64,000 bases of DNA. It comes from Corynebacterium sp. sy039. Lineage in GTDB: Bacteria > Actinomycetota > Actinomycetes > Mycobacteriales > Mycobacteriaceae. The DNA is taken from the NCBI RefSeq assembly GCF_007904105.1, contig NZ_CP042325.1, forward strand, positions 186,001 to 250,000, read 5' to 3'. Under the pieces are notes generated by a model. The model saw nothing but the letters and a program-made list of their open reading frames with translations. It was not told the DNA's origin and searched no databases. The position numbers were made by a program, and so were the translations under genes. Positions 1 through 9,954 of the stretch are shown one piece after another (within the stretch, counting starts at the first letter, position 1; every line of letters begins with the position of its first letter).

Positions 1-651
1 TGTGTGGTTAAACCTTCGACGCACACCACTGGTCGTGGCTATGTGGTGGTGTCGAGTGAGTCTGAGGTGGCTGCGGCATGGCAGGGGCAGCGTGTTGTGG
101 TGGAAAGTGTGTGTGGGCAGCAGGTTGTGCTTTTGGTAGCTCGGTCGATTGATCCTGCGACTGGAAAGTTAGCGACGTGGTTTTGCGAGCCAATTGGCGT
201 GGAGGACACTCGGGCGTGGCAACCTATTGCCTTGTCTGCTCAGGCGCTGGAAAATGCGCGCTCGGTGGCTGCTCGGGTCAGTAATGCCTTGGGGGGTCGA
301 GGTGTTATTGGTGTTGAGCTTTATGTTTCTGGCGACGATGTCTATTTCTCTGGTGCGGCTACCCAGCCTCATGATCGGGCAGTGGTGACGTTGGCGTCGC
401 AACGCTTCAGTCAGTTTGAGTTGCATGCGCGCGCTATTTTGGGGTTGCCGTTGGACACCACGTTGATTTCTCCGGGTGCTAGTGTGAGTGTGGCGCGGCG
501 TGGTCAGGTGAGTTATCACGCCGCGGTAGGTGCGCTGAGTGTGCCTGAGTCGGATATTCGCGTATTTCCTTCAGTAACTGTGGCGTTGTCTACTGCGGAA
601 ACCACAGCCCAGGCTAGTGCCCAGGCGCGGCTTAGTGCTCAGTCGCTTTAG
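1..651 (+). CDS. purT: PurT-like phosphoribosylglycinamide formyltransferase 2, C-terminal part
   Basis: The frame is open from base 1, so this is the C-terminal part of a gene that starts outside the window. The visible protein (about 216 residues) matches the ATP-grasp and C-terminal domains of PurT, which makes formyl-GAR from formate, ATP and GAR in purine synthesis. Landmarks are CVVKPS at the left edge, the GVELYV strand, the PHD segment and FELHARAILGLPL. In typical PurT the segment before PHD reads SEVSPRPHDTG, and its Glu is a magnesium ligand; here it reads SGAATQPHDRA, so that Glu is missing. The gene may be a divergent or inactive paralogue. Its 3' end overlaps the convergent fprA gene by 20 bases. 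Family assignment is fairly sure, activity is not. Confidence 0.75.
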   Translation, partial: CVVKPSTHTTGRGYVVVSSESEVAAAWQGQRVVVESVCGQQVVLLVARSIDPATGKLATWFCEPIGVEDTRAWQPIALSAQALENARSVAARVSNALGGRGVIGVELYVSGDDVYFSGAATQPHDRAVVTLASQRFSQFELHARAILGLPLDTTLISPGASVSVARRGQVSYHAAVGALSVPESDIRVFPSVTVALSTAETTAQASAQARLSAQSL

Positions 652-1993
652 CGTGGGTGAGCATTTCTTCCCACTCAACGATTTTCTTGCGTTCGCGTCC
701 TTCGGCTTCGCCAAGGGCGCGTTCTGCTGCGTCGAGTTTGTACCAGCCGTCCCAGTTGGTGGTGGTGATGCCGCGTTCTTTGAGTAACTCAAGGATTGCG
801 TTGTCGTCGCGGTGGTGTGCTGGGGTGAGGGTTCCGGTTGTCCAGTCGTTGAGGAGCATTTCTGTGGTTTCTTTGGCGTCGGATTTGGTGTTTCCGATTA
901 GTCCTACTGGGCCGCGTTTGATCCAGCCGGTTGCGTAGAGTCCAGGGATGATGGCGCCGGTGTGGTCGAGGACGTGGCCGCCGTCGTTGGGGATGACGGC
1001 GCGTTGTTCGTCGAAGGGGATGTCGGTGATGGCGTCGGAGCGGTAGCCGACGGCACGGTAGACTGCTTGGACTTCCCAGTCGGTGTATTTTCCGGTGCCG
1101 CGTACGTTGCCGTCGCCGGTGAGTTCGGTGCGTTCGGTGCGGATGCCCACGACTTTGCCGTCGTCGCCAAGGATTTCTACTGGTGACTCAAAGAAGTGGA
1201 TGTAGAGTTTGTGTGGTGCGCCTTTGGGTTCTCGGATTGCGTAGTTTTCGAGGGTTTGGCACACGAGGTCTTGGGATTTGGAGTCGCGGCGTGCTTGTTC
1301 GGAGGCGGCGTCGTAGTCGATGTCTTCTGGGTTGACTACGACTTCAATGGTGGGTGAGTGGTCGAGTTCTTTGAGTTCGAGTGGGGTGAATTTTGCTTGG
1401 GCTGGTCCGCGGCGCCCGAATACGTGTACTTCTGTGGCTTGGTTGGTTTTGAGTGTTTCGTACACGTTGTCGGGAATTTCGGTGACGTGGAGTTCTTCGC
1501 CGGTTTTGGCAAGGATACGGGCGACGTCGAGTCCAACATTTCCTACACCTACGACGGCAACTTGGCGCGCGGAGAGATCCCAGTCGCGGCTAAAGTCTGG
1601 GTTGCCGTCGTAGAAGCCGACGAATTCGCCGGCACCGTGGGAGCCTTGGAGGTCTTGGCCTGGGATGCCTAGGTCGCGGTCGCCGGTGGCGCCGGTGGAG
1701 AAGATGATGGCGTCGTAGTATTCTTTGAGCTCTTCGACGCTGATGTCTGTGCCGACATTCACATTGCCAATGAGGCGCAGTTGGGGTTTGTCGAGCACTG
1801 TGTGTAGGGATTTGACGATGCCTTTGATGCGGGGATGGTCTGGGGCTACGCCATAGCGGATCAGTCCGAATGGAGCTGGCATGCGCTCGAATAGGTCAAT
1901 GCTGACGTCGACGTCGGATTTGATCAGTAGGTCGGAAGCGTAAATACCGGCAGGCCCTGCGCCGATGACGGCGACGCGCAATGGAGTAGTCAT
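632..1993 (-). CDS. fprA: Ferredoxin/adrenodoxin-type NADP+ reductase
   Basis: A 453-residue FAD flavoprotein of the adrenodoxin-reductase/FprA family, which moves electrons between NADPH and ferredoxin or flavodoxin in the cytoplasm. The N-terminal FAD motif is VAVIGAGPAGIYASDLL (residues 6-22), followed by GLIRYGVAPDHP, typical of the family. The NADP-binding motif GVGNVGLDVARIL lies near residue 150, and the C-terminal block GWIKRGPVGLIGNTKSDA is also characteristic. Full length for the family. The ATG at 1993 has an AAGGA about 12 bases upstream. It is divergent from pta, and its 3' end overlaps purT. No partner ferredoxin gene is adjacent. Confidence 0.9.
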   Translation of the reverse strand: MTTPLRVAVIGAGPAGIYASDLLIKSDVDVSIDLFERMPAPFGLIRYGVAPDHPRIKGIVKSLHTVLDKPQLRLIGNVNVGTDISVEELKEYYDAIIFSTGATGDRDLGIPGQDLQGSHGAGEFVGFYDGNPDFSRDWDLSARQVAVVGVGNVGLDVARILAKTGEELHVTEIPDNVYETLKTNQATEVHVFGRRGPAQAKFTPLELKELDHSPTIEVVVNPEDIDYDAASEQARRDSKSQDLVCQTLENYAIREPKGAPHKLYIHFFESPVEILGDDGKVVGIRTERTELTGDGNVRGTGKYTDWEVQAVYRAVGYRSDAITDIPFDEQRAVIPNDGGHVLDHTGAIIPGLYATGWIKRGPVGLIGNTKSDAKETTEMLLNDWTTGTLTPAHHRDDNAILELLKERGITTTNWDGWYKLDAAERALGEAEGRERKKIVEWEEMLTHAKATEH

Positions 1994-2080
1994 AGATAGT
2001 CGTCATTCCTTTGAGTAGGGAAAATTTTTTACTCATTTACTTTACGCGTTTTTGCCCATCTAGCAAAGGACTGCCTGCAG

Positions 2081-2096
2081 TACACTGGTAAGTGTA
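2081..2096. promoter_or_regulatory. Palindrome in the fprA-pta divergent region
   Basis: TACACTGGTAAGTGTA is a perfect inverted repeat (6-bp arms, 4-bp spacer) 30 bases upstream of the pta start codon and about 90 bases upstream of fprA. Its position fits an operator or a promoter-overlapping site for acetate-responsive control. It does not match the GlxR (TGTGA-N6-TCACA) or RamB consensus as I know them, so the regulator is unassigned. Confidence 0.4.
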
Positions 2097-2126
2097 TTTG
2101 CCCCTGAACCAGGAAGGAATCTGCTG

Positions 2127-3473
2127 GTGGCACACTCTGCATTGGTGAGCAGCATTGGTTGCAATTTCGATAGTTTTGATAGCGCGCATTTTGCGCAACA
2201 ATTAGGATTGTCCATCCATGACCTAGGCGAGGTTTCCTCAGTAGCTGAGGCTTTGGCGGGTGCGCCGGAGTCGGGAGTCTTGTTCCTGGGCACGGGTAGC
2301 ATTACTTTCGACGCACGTCTAGCCGCAGCATTGGGCGTGCCCATGTTTGTGCTCAGTGGCGCAGGTGTGCGTGAGGATCTTGTTCGCGAGGAGGTCGAGA
2401 AGATTGGGGCGTATCTAGCGGCATTTTTCACTGAGGAAACCGCAGGTAGTCAGACTCTGCCTACTCAAGAGTTTGAGCCAGTGATAAGCGCGGAGATTTT
2501 TGAGGCGTGGTTGTTGCGCCAAGCTAAAACTAAGCAGGCGCATATTGTGTTGCCTGAAGGTGACGATGATCGCATTTTAATTGCTGCTGACAAACTCTTG
2601 AGTAAGGGGATTTGCCAGCTGACTATTTTGGGCGTGCCAGAGCAGATACAGGCGCGCGCTGCGGAGTTGGAGTTGGATATTTCTGCGGCTGTACTCAAGG
2701 ATCCGGCGACTGATCCACAGCGTGAGGAGTTTGCGCAGCAATTTGCGCAGTTGCGCAAGGCAAAGGGGGTGACTGTCGAGCAGGCTCGCGAAACGATGGC
2801 AGATATCTCCTACTATGCAACCATGATGGTGCACAATGGGCTTGCCGACGGCATGGTTTCTGGTGCAGCTCATACTACGGCGCACACCATTAAGCCTAGT
2901 TTTCAGATCATTAAGACTAAGCCTGAGGCGTCGGTGGTGTCGTCGATTTTCTTGATGGTTATGCAGGGCAAACTTTGGGCTTTTGGCGACTGTGCGGTTA
3001 ACCCGAATCCGACACCGGAGCAATTGGCTGAGATGGCCGTCGTGTCGGCGCGGACAGCGGCACAGTTTGGGCTTGATCCTAAAGTTGCTATGTTGTCCTA
3101 TTCCACGGGTACGTCTGGCAGTGGTCCGGATGTGGATCGGGTGGCGCAAGCGGTGGCTAGGGCACAGGAGCTTGATGGTTCGGTGGCGGTCGATGGTCCA
3201 TTGCAGTTCGACGCTGCGGTGGTGGCGTCGGTGGCGCAAAAGAAGATGCCAAACTCTTCAGTAGCGGGGCAGGCGAATGTGTTTATTTTCCCGGACTTGG
3301 ATGCGGGAAATATCACCTATAAGGCGGTGCAGCGTAGTGCTGGTGCTTTGGCTGTGGGGCCGATTTTGCAGGGGTTGAATAAGCCGGTTAATGATTTATC
3401 TCGTGGTGCTACTGTGGACGATATTGTCAATACTGTTGCTGTTACTGCTATTCAGGCTAAGGAACAAGCATAA
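2127..3473 (+). CDS. pta: Phosphate acetyltransferase
   Basis: A 448-residue phosphotransacetylase that interconverts acetyl-CoA and acetyl phosphate, the first half of the acetate activation/overflow pathway. The catalytic PTA_PTB domain fills roughly residues 130-445, starting at [18 protein letters not shown] and containing [16 protein letters not shown]. The N-terminal 120 residues are a shortened form of the P-loop/DRTGG region found in long Pta proteins, normal for corynebacteria. The start is GTG at 2127, with AGGAAGGA about 9 bases upstream. The stop codon overlaps the ackA start (TAATG), so the two are translationally coupled. Confidence 0.93.
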   Translation: MAHSALVSSIGCNFDSFDSAHFAQQLGLSIHDLGEVSSVAEALAGAPESGVLFLGTGSITFDARLAAALGVPMFVLSGAGVREDLVREEVEKIGAYLAAFFTEETAGSQTLPTQEFEPVISAEIFEAWLLRQAKTKQAHIVLPEGDDDRILIAADKLLSKGICQLTILGVPEQIQARAAELELDISAAVLKDPATDPQREEFAQQFAQLRKAKGVTVEQARETMADISYYATMMVHNGLADGMVSGAAHTTAHTIKPSFQIIKTKPEASVVSSIFLMVMQGKLWAFGDCAVNPNPTPEQLAEMAVVSARTAAQFGLDPKVAMLSYSTGTSGSGPDVDRVAQAVARAQELDGSVAVDGPLQFDAAVVASVAQKKMPNSSVAGQANVFIFPDLDAGNITYKAVQRSAGALAVGPILQGLNKPVNDLSRGATVDDIVNTVAVTAIQAKEQA

Positions 3474-4675
3474 TGTCGTTGATTCTTGTGTTGAATTCGG
3501 GTTCCTCGTCGATTAAGTTTCAGCTTGTCGACCCTGATCAGGATGCCACAGCTGCCCCTTATGCGGTTGGTTTAGTCGAGCGCATTGGTGAGCAAGAGGG
3601 CAGGGTGAGCTTGAGTTTTGCTGGAAAAGACTATGAGAAGTGTGCGCCTATTGCCGATCATCGGGTGGGGTTGGATCTGGCATTTGGGCTTATGGATGAG
3701 CATGGTTGTGGTCTTGGCGAGGTAGAGCTCGAGGCAGTAGGGCATCGGGTGGTGCATGGCGGGCAAGTTTTTTCCCAGCCGGAAATCATCACGGATGAGA
3801 TTGTTGAGTGGATTCGTGGTCTTATCCCATTGGCGCCCTTGCATAATCCTGCCAATATCTCAGGTATCGAGGTGGCTCGCGCACTTTTGCCGGATGTTCC
3901 TCATGTGGCGGTATTTGATACGGGATTCTTTTTTAACTTGCCACCGGCTGCGGCATTGTATGCCGTCGATAGTGAGGTGGCGGCGGAGCAAGGTATTCGC
4001 CGTTATGGATTCCACGGCACTAGTCATGAGTATGTGTCGCAGCAGGTTCCTGCTTTGTTGGGCAAGGATCCAGATCGGGTGAATCAGATTACCTTGCATT
4101 TGGGTAATGGTGCCTCAGCTGCAGCGATTCGGCATGGCAAACCAGTGGATACCTCAATGGGGATGACACCACTGGCAGGGTTGGCGATGGGTACTCGCTC
4201 TGGCGACATTGACCCTGGCATTATTTTCCACCTGTACCGCAACGGTATGAGCATTGATGACATCGACACCCTACTCAACAAACGCTCCGGGGTAAAAGGC
4301 ATTGCGGGGGTTAATGATTTCCGTACCTTGCGCGCCATGATTGAGGAGGAAAATGGTGACGCTTGGCTTGCTTACAACATCTATATTCATCAGTTGCGTA
4401 GGTTTATTGGTTCTTATTTGGTGGCATTGGGGCGTATCGACGCCATCACATTCACCGCTGGTGTGGGTGAGAATGATAAGTTTGTGCGTGCCGACGCACT
4501 GGCTGACTTAGAAAACTTTGGTATTCAGCTCGACCCTGAGCGCAATGCAGCCAAGGCAAAAGGTCCTCGAGAGATTTCTACGGATAAATCTCAGATCAAA
4601 GTTTTTGTGGTTCCTACCAACGAAGAGCTTGCTATTGCCAGGTATGCGAAGAAACTGGCTAGAACCACGTCGTAG
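3473..4675 (+). CDS. ackA: Acetate kinase
   Basis: A 400-residue acetate kinase of the ASKHA fold; converts acetyl phosphate and ADP to acetate and ATP, or the reverse during acetate use. Diagnostic motifs are [11 protein letters not shown] at the N-terminus, [27 protein letters not shown] and HLGNGAS, all in family order. It starts one base inside the pta stop codon and forms the pta-ackA operon. Its 3' end overlaps the convergent pknG gene by 17 bases, so transcription must end inside pknG or be regulated by convergence; I see no hairpin terminator. Confidence 0.95.
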   Translation: MSLILVLNSGSSSIKFQLVDPDQDATAAPYAVGLVERIGEQEGRVSLSFAGKDYEKCAPIADHRVGLDLAFGLMDEHGCGLGEVELEAVGHRVVHGGQVFSQPEIITDEIVEWIRGLIPLAPLHNPANISGIEVARALLPDVPHVAVFDTGFFFNLPPAAALYAVDSEVAAEQGIRRYGFHGTSHEYVSQQVPALLGKDPDRVNQITLHLGNGASAAAIRHGKPVDTSMGMTPLAGLAMGTRSGDIDPGIIFHLYRNGMSIDDIDTLLNKRSGVKGIAGVNDFRTLRAMIEEENGDAWLAYNIYIHQLRRFIGSYLVALGRIDAITFTAGVGENDKFVRADALADLENFGIQLDPERNAAKAKGPREISTDKSQIKVFVVPTNEELAIARYAKKLARTTS

Positions 4676-7004
4676 GGCGGACTTGGTTTGCCATATCGAC
4701 GAGCTGATAACGGTGAAATGGGTGCGGGGTTGCCCGGGCGAGAGATCGCAAAGACTCATACAGTCCGGTGCGCAGCCCATCGCGAGTAAAAGCAAACCCA
4801 AATAACCCGCCTGAGGCAGCAGCGGCCGGCAATCCAGTCTCATGCAACCAGGTTAAACCGGCATTGAGCACGGCAATGCGAATTTGCTGGAACCTGGGCT
4901 CATTGGTGGGGATTTTCTCTAGTCGCCTCGCAGCTCGACGGATCCGCGACTCAGTAAGATCCTGAGACAGCAAATGCAAAATCGCTGTGAGCTGTGCCAT
5001 GCGGTGATGTCGTGATGATTGGGGCACTTGGTCGAGTGCTTGTACCGCCAACTCCACCTGGTTTTCCGCCATGAGCATTCGCGCCAACCCGAACGCAGAG
5101 GACACTGTGGCGGGATTTGTCGCCCAGATGAGCGAGTAGAGATAGATTCCCTTATAGCGTAGGGTTTCTGGCTCAGTGGACAAATGATTCCACATACCAC
5201 CCGGTGAATGGAAATCTAAACGCACCGCTGCAATAGCCGCATCTGGGGACAGTTGTGGTTTATCTGCCAAACCAAGCTGCTGCAAAATCAACTCAGATAC
5301 CGCAGCACGCGCCAGTTTTGGTGCGGATTCCCCAGGCAGTACCGAGAATACCTGATTAAAGTTCGCTTGAGCACTCAGATAATCCTCAAGTAACAGTGCT
5401 GTAATGCCGGCATACCACTGGTAGCGCCAATCAGATCCCAATTGTGGTTCGAGAGTGTCCAACCAGGAGCGAGCTTCGTCGGTAAAGCCTAGGTCGATCA
5501 GGGAGCGTACTACACCAAGTGGGATTTCCTTTGAGTCACGGAACTTGTCTTGGGTCATTGCTTGGCGCATTGTCTCTAAGGCTTCTGAAGGCTCAGTGTA
5601 GGAGAATCCAGAGATGAGAACTGCGCCTGGGTCATCACGATCAAGTAGTGGCACAGGCAGTGCGGTGATAATCTCGGTGGGGGTCATTTTCACTGAGCGT
5701 TCAATGCCGTCGAGCAGCTGATCTGTGTGGAAAACTGCGTGCTTGGTGCCGTAGGTGGAACGCTGTGGGGAGAATAGTGAATACTGTGCTGGGAATTGTT
5801 TGCCATCGCGCACGGCAAGGAACTCACGCAGCACCCCGTAGAGCTGAGTCTCTAATTCCTTTATGCTACTGAAGCGTTTGTGCGGATCTTCTTCAGTGGC
5901 GCGGCGCAATAAGCGATGAAAAGACACATATTGGGCAAAGAGTGGTTCTTCATCGGGGGTGGGAAGTTTGGTGGAGTATGCGCCATTTTCGACGGGCAGG
6001 TGAATGGTGAGTGCAGCAAGGGTGCGCCCCACAGTGTAAATATCACTTGCCACCGACGGGCCATGCGTGGCTACTTCCGGTGCTTGGAATCCTTTTGTGC
6101 CGTAGATAAACCCATAAGCGCCAATACCAGATACCGCGCCCAGGTCGATGAGTTTGACTTGGTTTTCTGTGGCAATGATATTGTCTGGTTTGAGGTCGTT
6201 GTAGACCACACCACGGGAGTGTAAGTAGTCGAGGGCAGGCAGTACCTCTAGGATGTAGCCAATGGCACTGTCAATGGCAAAACGCCCGGTTTCCTGTTGT
6301 TTCTTGAGGGCGCGTAGTGAGGGGCCTGGTACGTATTCCATGACGATGAGTCCGCCAGGTATGCGAGGATCGTCGATAAAGTTGTAGCTTTTGACAATCC
6401 CGGGGTGGGTAATATCTGCCAGGAACTCCCGCTCTGCTTCGGCGGCACCATAGTCGTGGCTATTATTTTTGTCGATCATTCCTTTGAGTACGACCATGCG
6501 ACCGGATACATTACGATCGGTGCCAAGGTAAATCCAGCCCATGCCGCCGTGGGCAATGACACCAACAATTTCATATTGCTCGGCAACAATATCGCCAGGG
6601 TGCAAAATAGGCGGTTCTACCTCAGAGTTGTCCGTGGGGTTTTTCAGCGCTAAGTCTTCGGGGATTAGTGGGATGAATGGCAGGCTGACCATGCCATTGG
6701 CAACAGGGCGGGCGCTTCGGCTGGTGCCGCGTCGTTGGCGGAAAGTAGAGAGGGCTTCCTCGCGGGCGCGATTTCCTATTTGTTGTGCATAGTCTTGGTC
6801 GTTTTCGTCTTCGTCGTCAGCAAAAGGATCAAAGGCAACGGCACCAGTTTCTTCAGTATAGGGCAGGTTATCGAGCCCTTTGATGAGTGCTGCGATGTCC
6901 GGGTCGGCATTTGAGTAGGTGCGATCAGTAGTGACCTGTTCATGGTCGTTGGCGAAAGGATCATAGAAGGCTGCTTGGGTGTGTTCATTGTCTGGGATAG
7001 GCAT
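4659..7004 (-). CDS. pknG: Serine/threonine protein kinase PknG
   Basis: A 781-residue soluble kinase. In corynebacteria PknG phosphorylates OdhI and so relieves inhibition of 2-oxoglutarate dehydrogenase (known for the family). The kinase core begins near residue 145: glycine loop [13 protein letters not shown], lysine in MVVLKG, catalytic loop YNDLKPDN (Tyr-Asn where most kinases have His-Arg), and DLG in place of DFG. The C-terminal 350 residues are helical and TPR-like. The N-terminus holds two acidic DPFA motifs near residues 15 and 59. No CxxC rubredoxin motifs are present, unlike mycobacterial PknG. The start overlaps the glnH stop by one base (TAATG), making the last gene of glnX-glnH-pknG. 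Confidence 0.93.
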   Translation of the reverse strand: MPIPDNEHTQAAFYDPFANDHEQVTTDRTYSNADPDIAALIKGLDNLPYTEETGAVAFDPFADDEDENDQDYAQQIGNRAREEALSTFRQRRGTSRSARPVANGMVSLPFIPLIPEDLALKNPTDNSEVEPPILHPGDIVAEQYEIVGVIAHGGMGWIYLGTDRNVSGRMVVLKGMIDKNNSHDYGAAEAEREFLADITHPGIVKSYNFIDDPRIPGGLIVMEYVPGPSLRALKKQQETGRFAIDSAIGYILEVLPALDYLHSRGVVYNDLKPDNIIATENQVKLIDLGAVSGIGAYGFIYGTKGFQAPEVATHGPSVASDIYTVGRTLAALTIHLPVENGAYSTKLPTPDEEPLFAQYVSFHRLLRRATEEDPHKRFSSIKELETQLYGVLREFLAVRDGKQFPAQYSLFSPQRSTYGTKHAVFHTDQLLDGIERSVKMTPTEIITALPVPLLDRDDPGAVLISGFSYTEPSEALETMRQAMTQDKFRDSKEIPLGVVRSLIDLGFTDEARSWLDTLEPQLGSDWRYQWYAGITALLLEDYLSAQANFNQVFSVLPGESAPKLARAAVSELILQQLGLADKPQLSPDAAIAAVRLDFHSPGGMWNHLSTEPETLRYKGIYLYSLIWATNPATVSSAFGLARMLMAENQVELAVQALDQVPQSSRHHRMAQLTAILHLLSQDLTESRIRRAARRLEKIPTNEPRFQQIRIAVLNAGLTWLHETGLPAAAASGGLFGFAFTRDGLRTGLYESLRSLARATPHPFHRYQLVDMANQVRPTTWF

Positions 7005-8002
7005 TAGTTACGCACCGTCCTTTCGCTGCGGTAGTTCAGTGCTGGTGGTTGTTGGGTGGGTAAGTATGCGCCAAGCCATTGGTCATAGAGCTCATACCAG
7101 GTTCCATCGGAGAAAATACGTTCTAGAGTGCTATTTACTTGCCGGATGAGCCCGTCGGTATTGTGGCGTACTCCTGGTTTGGCGAAGGCAATGCCATAGT
7201 GTTCCTCGCCAATTGTGCTGTTGGTGATTCGGGTAAAGGGGTCTTGGGCTGCGATTCCAGAAAGGGTGATGTCATCGGAGATCAGGGCGTCTGCTTGGGA
7301 TTGTTGCAAGCTGACCAAGCAATCAGAGTCGGAGTTGGCGACTAGCAGATTGGTGTGTGGTGCGTATGCTTTAGCGCTTTGTAAAGAGGTGGATTTGTCG
7401 GTGACGCAGGCGGTTTTCCCTGCAAGGTCGTCGATTGTTTCTACCTCAGATCTGGCTGGCACTAGGAGTCGTGTTTGCGCAGTGAGATAGGCTGTGGAGA
7501 AAAACACCTGGTCTTGGCGTTGTCTGGTGATGGAGATATTGCGGATAATGCAATCGACTTGATTGCTTTCTAAGACTTCGACCCAAGAAGAACTGTCGAC
7601 GAACCGGAACTCTACTTTGCTTGGATCACCAAAGATATCTCGCGCTATCTCCCGGGCAATATCTGCCTCAAAGCCCAAAATTTCTCCAGAGGCAGGATCA
7701 CGGTATCCCAGCAAGTATTGGGACTGATCTACACCAACAATCAGTCTGCCTCGGCGCATAATCTCTGGGACACGTTCCTGCGGACGACGCTCATCCGGGG
7801 CAAGAGAGCCAAGAAGATTAGTGGTTTCATTAGGTTCGTGCGCGACCCCATCGGCTTTTTCTAAGGTAACGCCATCAGGCAAAGGCACATAAGCGCTTGG
7901 TGTTGTGTGTTCATCCTCAAACCGGAATTGATCTGCACTAGCGCAGCTAGTGAGTAGGAACACTAGTCCGATAGCACCGAGACACATTGTTTTTTTCATC
8001 AT
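7004..8002 (-). CDS. glnH: Glutamate/aspartate-sensing lipoprotein GlnH
   Basis: A 332-residue periplasmic-type binding protein (SBP_bac_3). The signal peptide ends in a lipobox (LLTSC, Cys near residue 20), so it is predicted to be a membrane-anchored lipoprotein. In actinobacteria GlnH binds amino acids outside the cell and signals through GlnX to PknG (known for the family). The start chosen is ATG at 8002, with GGAG five bases upstream, overlapping the glnX stop as ATGA; longer in-frame starts lie inside glnX. Body motifs include GRLIVGVDQSQYLLGYRD and GFEADIAREIARDIFG, typical of polar amino-acid binding proteins. Confidence 0.9.
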   Translation of the reverse strand: MMKKTMCLGAIGLVFLLTSCASADQFRFEDEHTTPSAYVPLPDGVTLEKADGVAHEPNETTNLLGSLAPDERRPQERVPEIMRRGRLIVGVDQSQYLLGYRDPASGEILGFEADIAREIARDIFGDPSKVEFRFVDSSSWVEVLESNQVDCIIRNISITRQRQDQVFFSTAYLTAQTRLLVPARSEVETIDDLAGKTACVTDKSTSLQSAKAYAPHTNLLVANSDSDCLVSLQQSQADALISDDITLSGIAAQDPFTRITNSTIGEEHYGIAFAKPGVRHNTDGLIRQVNSTLERIFSDGTWYELYDQWLGAYLPTQQPPALNYRSERTVRN

Positions 8003-9387
8003 AAATACTCCAACAGTCGTGCTCGGATTCCTAACCATAGGGCTAGTACGGATAGTATCGACAGCACCAATACCACGATGCTGATAAAACTAGATGCACT
8101 TACCCCGCGGGCGATATGAGCGCGCATACTCTGGCGAGCGTCGTCGATGAGCACTTCTAATTCCGTATCAAGTTTCTTAAAACTCTCATTCCCTTCGGAG
8201 GTAGAGTCGCCCACAGCCAAAGGTAGCGCTGTGTCGTAGTCACCCACACTCAAAGCCTCGAGGAGACTGTCGTGGGCTTGTTGCCACTGCGCCAAGGTGT
8301 CTCTGGCAGTATCTGTGTGAGTGGAATCCTTTGCCACTTGGGAGGCGTCGAAAGTATCCAATGCTTTGGATACTGCATGATGTGCCGAGCTAAAAGTCAC
8401 TGTGCTTGAGATTTGCGACTGCCGATGCACCAGGGCAATGGTTTCATTGGTGCGCGCTTGCTGGGCCATAACTCGCGCACTGACGAGCTGATTAAGCGGA
8501 ACAGCTGCCTGTTCATAGGCTTGATTACCAGCTTGCCAGGTCAGGATATTAGCCGTAGACACCCACAGCGTAGCGCTGACCATTAAAATTGTGGCAAATA
8601 AAAAGCCGCGATTAAGCCGTCGATGTGTCGCTTTTGCTAACCACACTTGCACAGCAATCAAAATGAGCAAGGTAATGAACAAAACAGAAAGCGGCACCCA
8701 CAATGGCACTGCTAAGTTCCGTTGCTGTTCGACGACCTGCCTAGAGGTTATCGCGTAGAGTTGGTCTGCCGTCGGGAGTATTTCTTTGCGCATAAGCGCA
8801 TTGGCTTCCGACATATAAGCTGCGCCAACGGGGTTGCCCTGGCGATTATTTGCCCATGCTGTCTCGACCAAACCAGCATATGTGGGTAATAGCTCGTTGA
8901 TCCGTACCACTTTATTCATTGTTTCGGGATCAGCTTCGGATAAGCCAGCAGCAGTGCGTATTGCCGCACGGGTGGCTTGTTGATATGCCGCGTAATACTG
9001 TTGGCGGTTTTGTTCACTATCTGCCCCAGAGCGCACGAAGCCAACTGTTGCTTGAGTATCGGCAAGGGAAAGCGCAGTGTAGAGGTCGTGGCTCATTGCA
9101 GAAACTGGCTCAGTGCTGCTGATCAGTACGCCGAGATCGGCTCGTCGTTGGGCAGAGGCTTGTGACATCAATAACCCGGCAATGAGCACCGCAATACTAG
9201 ATACGACGACAAAACTTGTCATTTTACCTGGGGTTGTGCCCAGGAACCTGAAGAACTTTTTGATCCATCGCAGCGGAAAAGCAAGAGATTCTCGCCATAT
9301 GTCCCGAGTGCTTTGGGCACGTTGCGTGCGATTATCGGCATGGTCAAGCCAAGAATCTTCAGGGGTATCTAGTGAGATCTCTGGCAT
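7999..9387 (-). CDS. glnX: Membrane signalling protein GlnX
   Basis: A 462-residue integral membrane protein and first gene of glnX-glnH-pknG. Predicted helices lie near residues 60-80, 230-250, 260-280 and 430-455, with a long outward-facing helical domain after the first, similar in layout to receptor proteins. It is thought to pass the GlnH signal to cytoplasmic PknG. The start ATG at 9387 is preceded by TATTGT six bases upstream, placed as a -10 box for a leaderless transcript, which fits the lack of a ribosome binding site. Longer readings to 9444 have no support. The 3' end overlaps glnH by four bases. Confidence 0.85.
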   Translation of the reverse strand: MPEISLDTPEDSWLDHADNRTQRAQSTRDIWRESLAFPLRWIKKFFRFLGTTPGKMTSFVVVSSIAVLIAGLLMSQASAQRRADLGVLISSTEPVSAMSHDLYTALSLADTQATVGFVRSGADSEQNRQQYYAAYQQATRAAIRTAAGLSEADPETMNKVVRINELLPTYAGLVETAWANNRQGNPVGAAYMSEANALMRKEILPTADQLYAITSRQVVEQQRNLAVPLWVPLSVLFITLLILIAVQVWLAKATHRRLNRGFLFATILMVSATLWVSTANILTWQAGNQAYEQAAVPLNQLVSARVMAQQARTNETIALVHRQSQISSTVTFSSAHHAVSKALDTFDASQVAKDSTHTDTARDTLAQWQQAHDSLLEALSVGDYDTALPLAVGDSTSEGNESFKKLDTELEVLIDDARQSMRAHIARGVSASSFISIVVLVLSILSVLALWLGIRARLLEYL

Positions 9388-9435
9388 AACTTTACAATAG
9401 TAGAAACAAGCCAATGACGTAAGGAAGCTGCAGCT

Positions 9436-9954
9436 GTGAAACAAGAAAACTCAAGTGCATCATGGGCAGCAGGGCCAAATAATACACGCTTATGGGGTAG
9501 TAGAGGAGCAGCAGGATTATTACTTGTAGCTCCCGACAGTAGCGGAAAATGGTCGGTGCTCATGCAACATCGCGCAGCATGGACTGCACAAGGAGACACG
9601 TGGGCATTGCCAGGCGGGGCGCGAGAACCGTACGAGAGTGTGATCGAAGCAGCATTGCGTGAAGCCCAAGAAGAAACAGGAATTACCCCAGAACAGGTGC
9701 ACGTTATAGAGGCTCTTATCACCGCAGGGCCTTTTCCTGCCGATCCAGCGCGCCCAGAATTAGCTGGCGGGTGGACATATACCACTGTTATTGCTCGTGC
9801 CATGCACCAATTAACAGTGGTGCCCAATGCTGAGTCGGCGGAATTGCGTTGGGTGGATTGGGATGAAGTCACCGAGCTGAAACTGTTGCCGGCTTTTGCC
9901 CAGGCTTGGCCTGGGTTGAAAGAAAAACTTGGGCAATTATTATGTCAGGAATAG
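9436..9954 (+). CDS. Nudix hydrolase
   Basis: A 172-residue Nudix enzyme, cleaving a nucleoside-diphosphate-X substrate. The Nudix box begins at the GG of ALPGGAREPYESVIEAAL and continues REAQEETGI, matching GX5EX7REUXEEXGU. The GTG at 9436 has AGGAAG about nine bases upstream. It diverges from glnX and its 3' end overlaps the convergent Na/Pi transporter gene by 15 bases. The substrate cannot be told from sequence; ADP-ribose, NADH or an oxidised nucleotide are all possible. Confidence 0.85.
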   Translation: MKQENSSASWAAGPNNTRLWGSRGAAGLLLVAPDSSGKWSVLMQHRAAWTAQGDTWALPGGAREPYESVIEAALREAQEETGITPEQVHVIEALITAGPFPADPARPELAGGWTYTTVIARAMHQLTVVPNAESAELRWVDWDEVTELKLLPAFAQAWPGLKEKLGQLLCQE

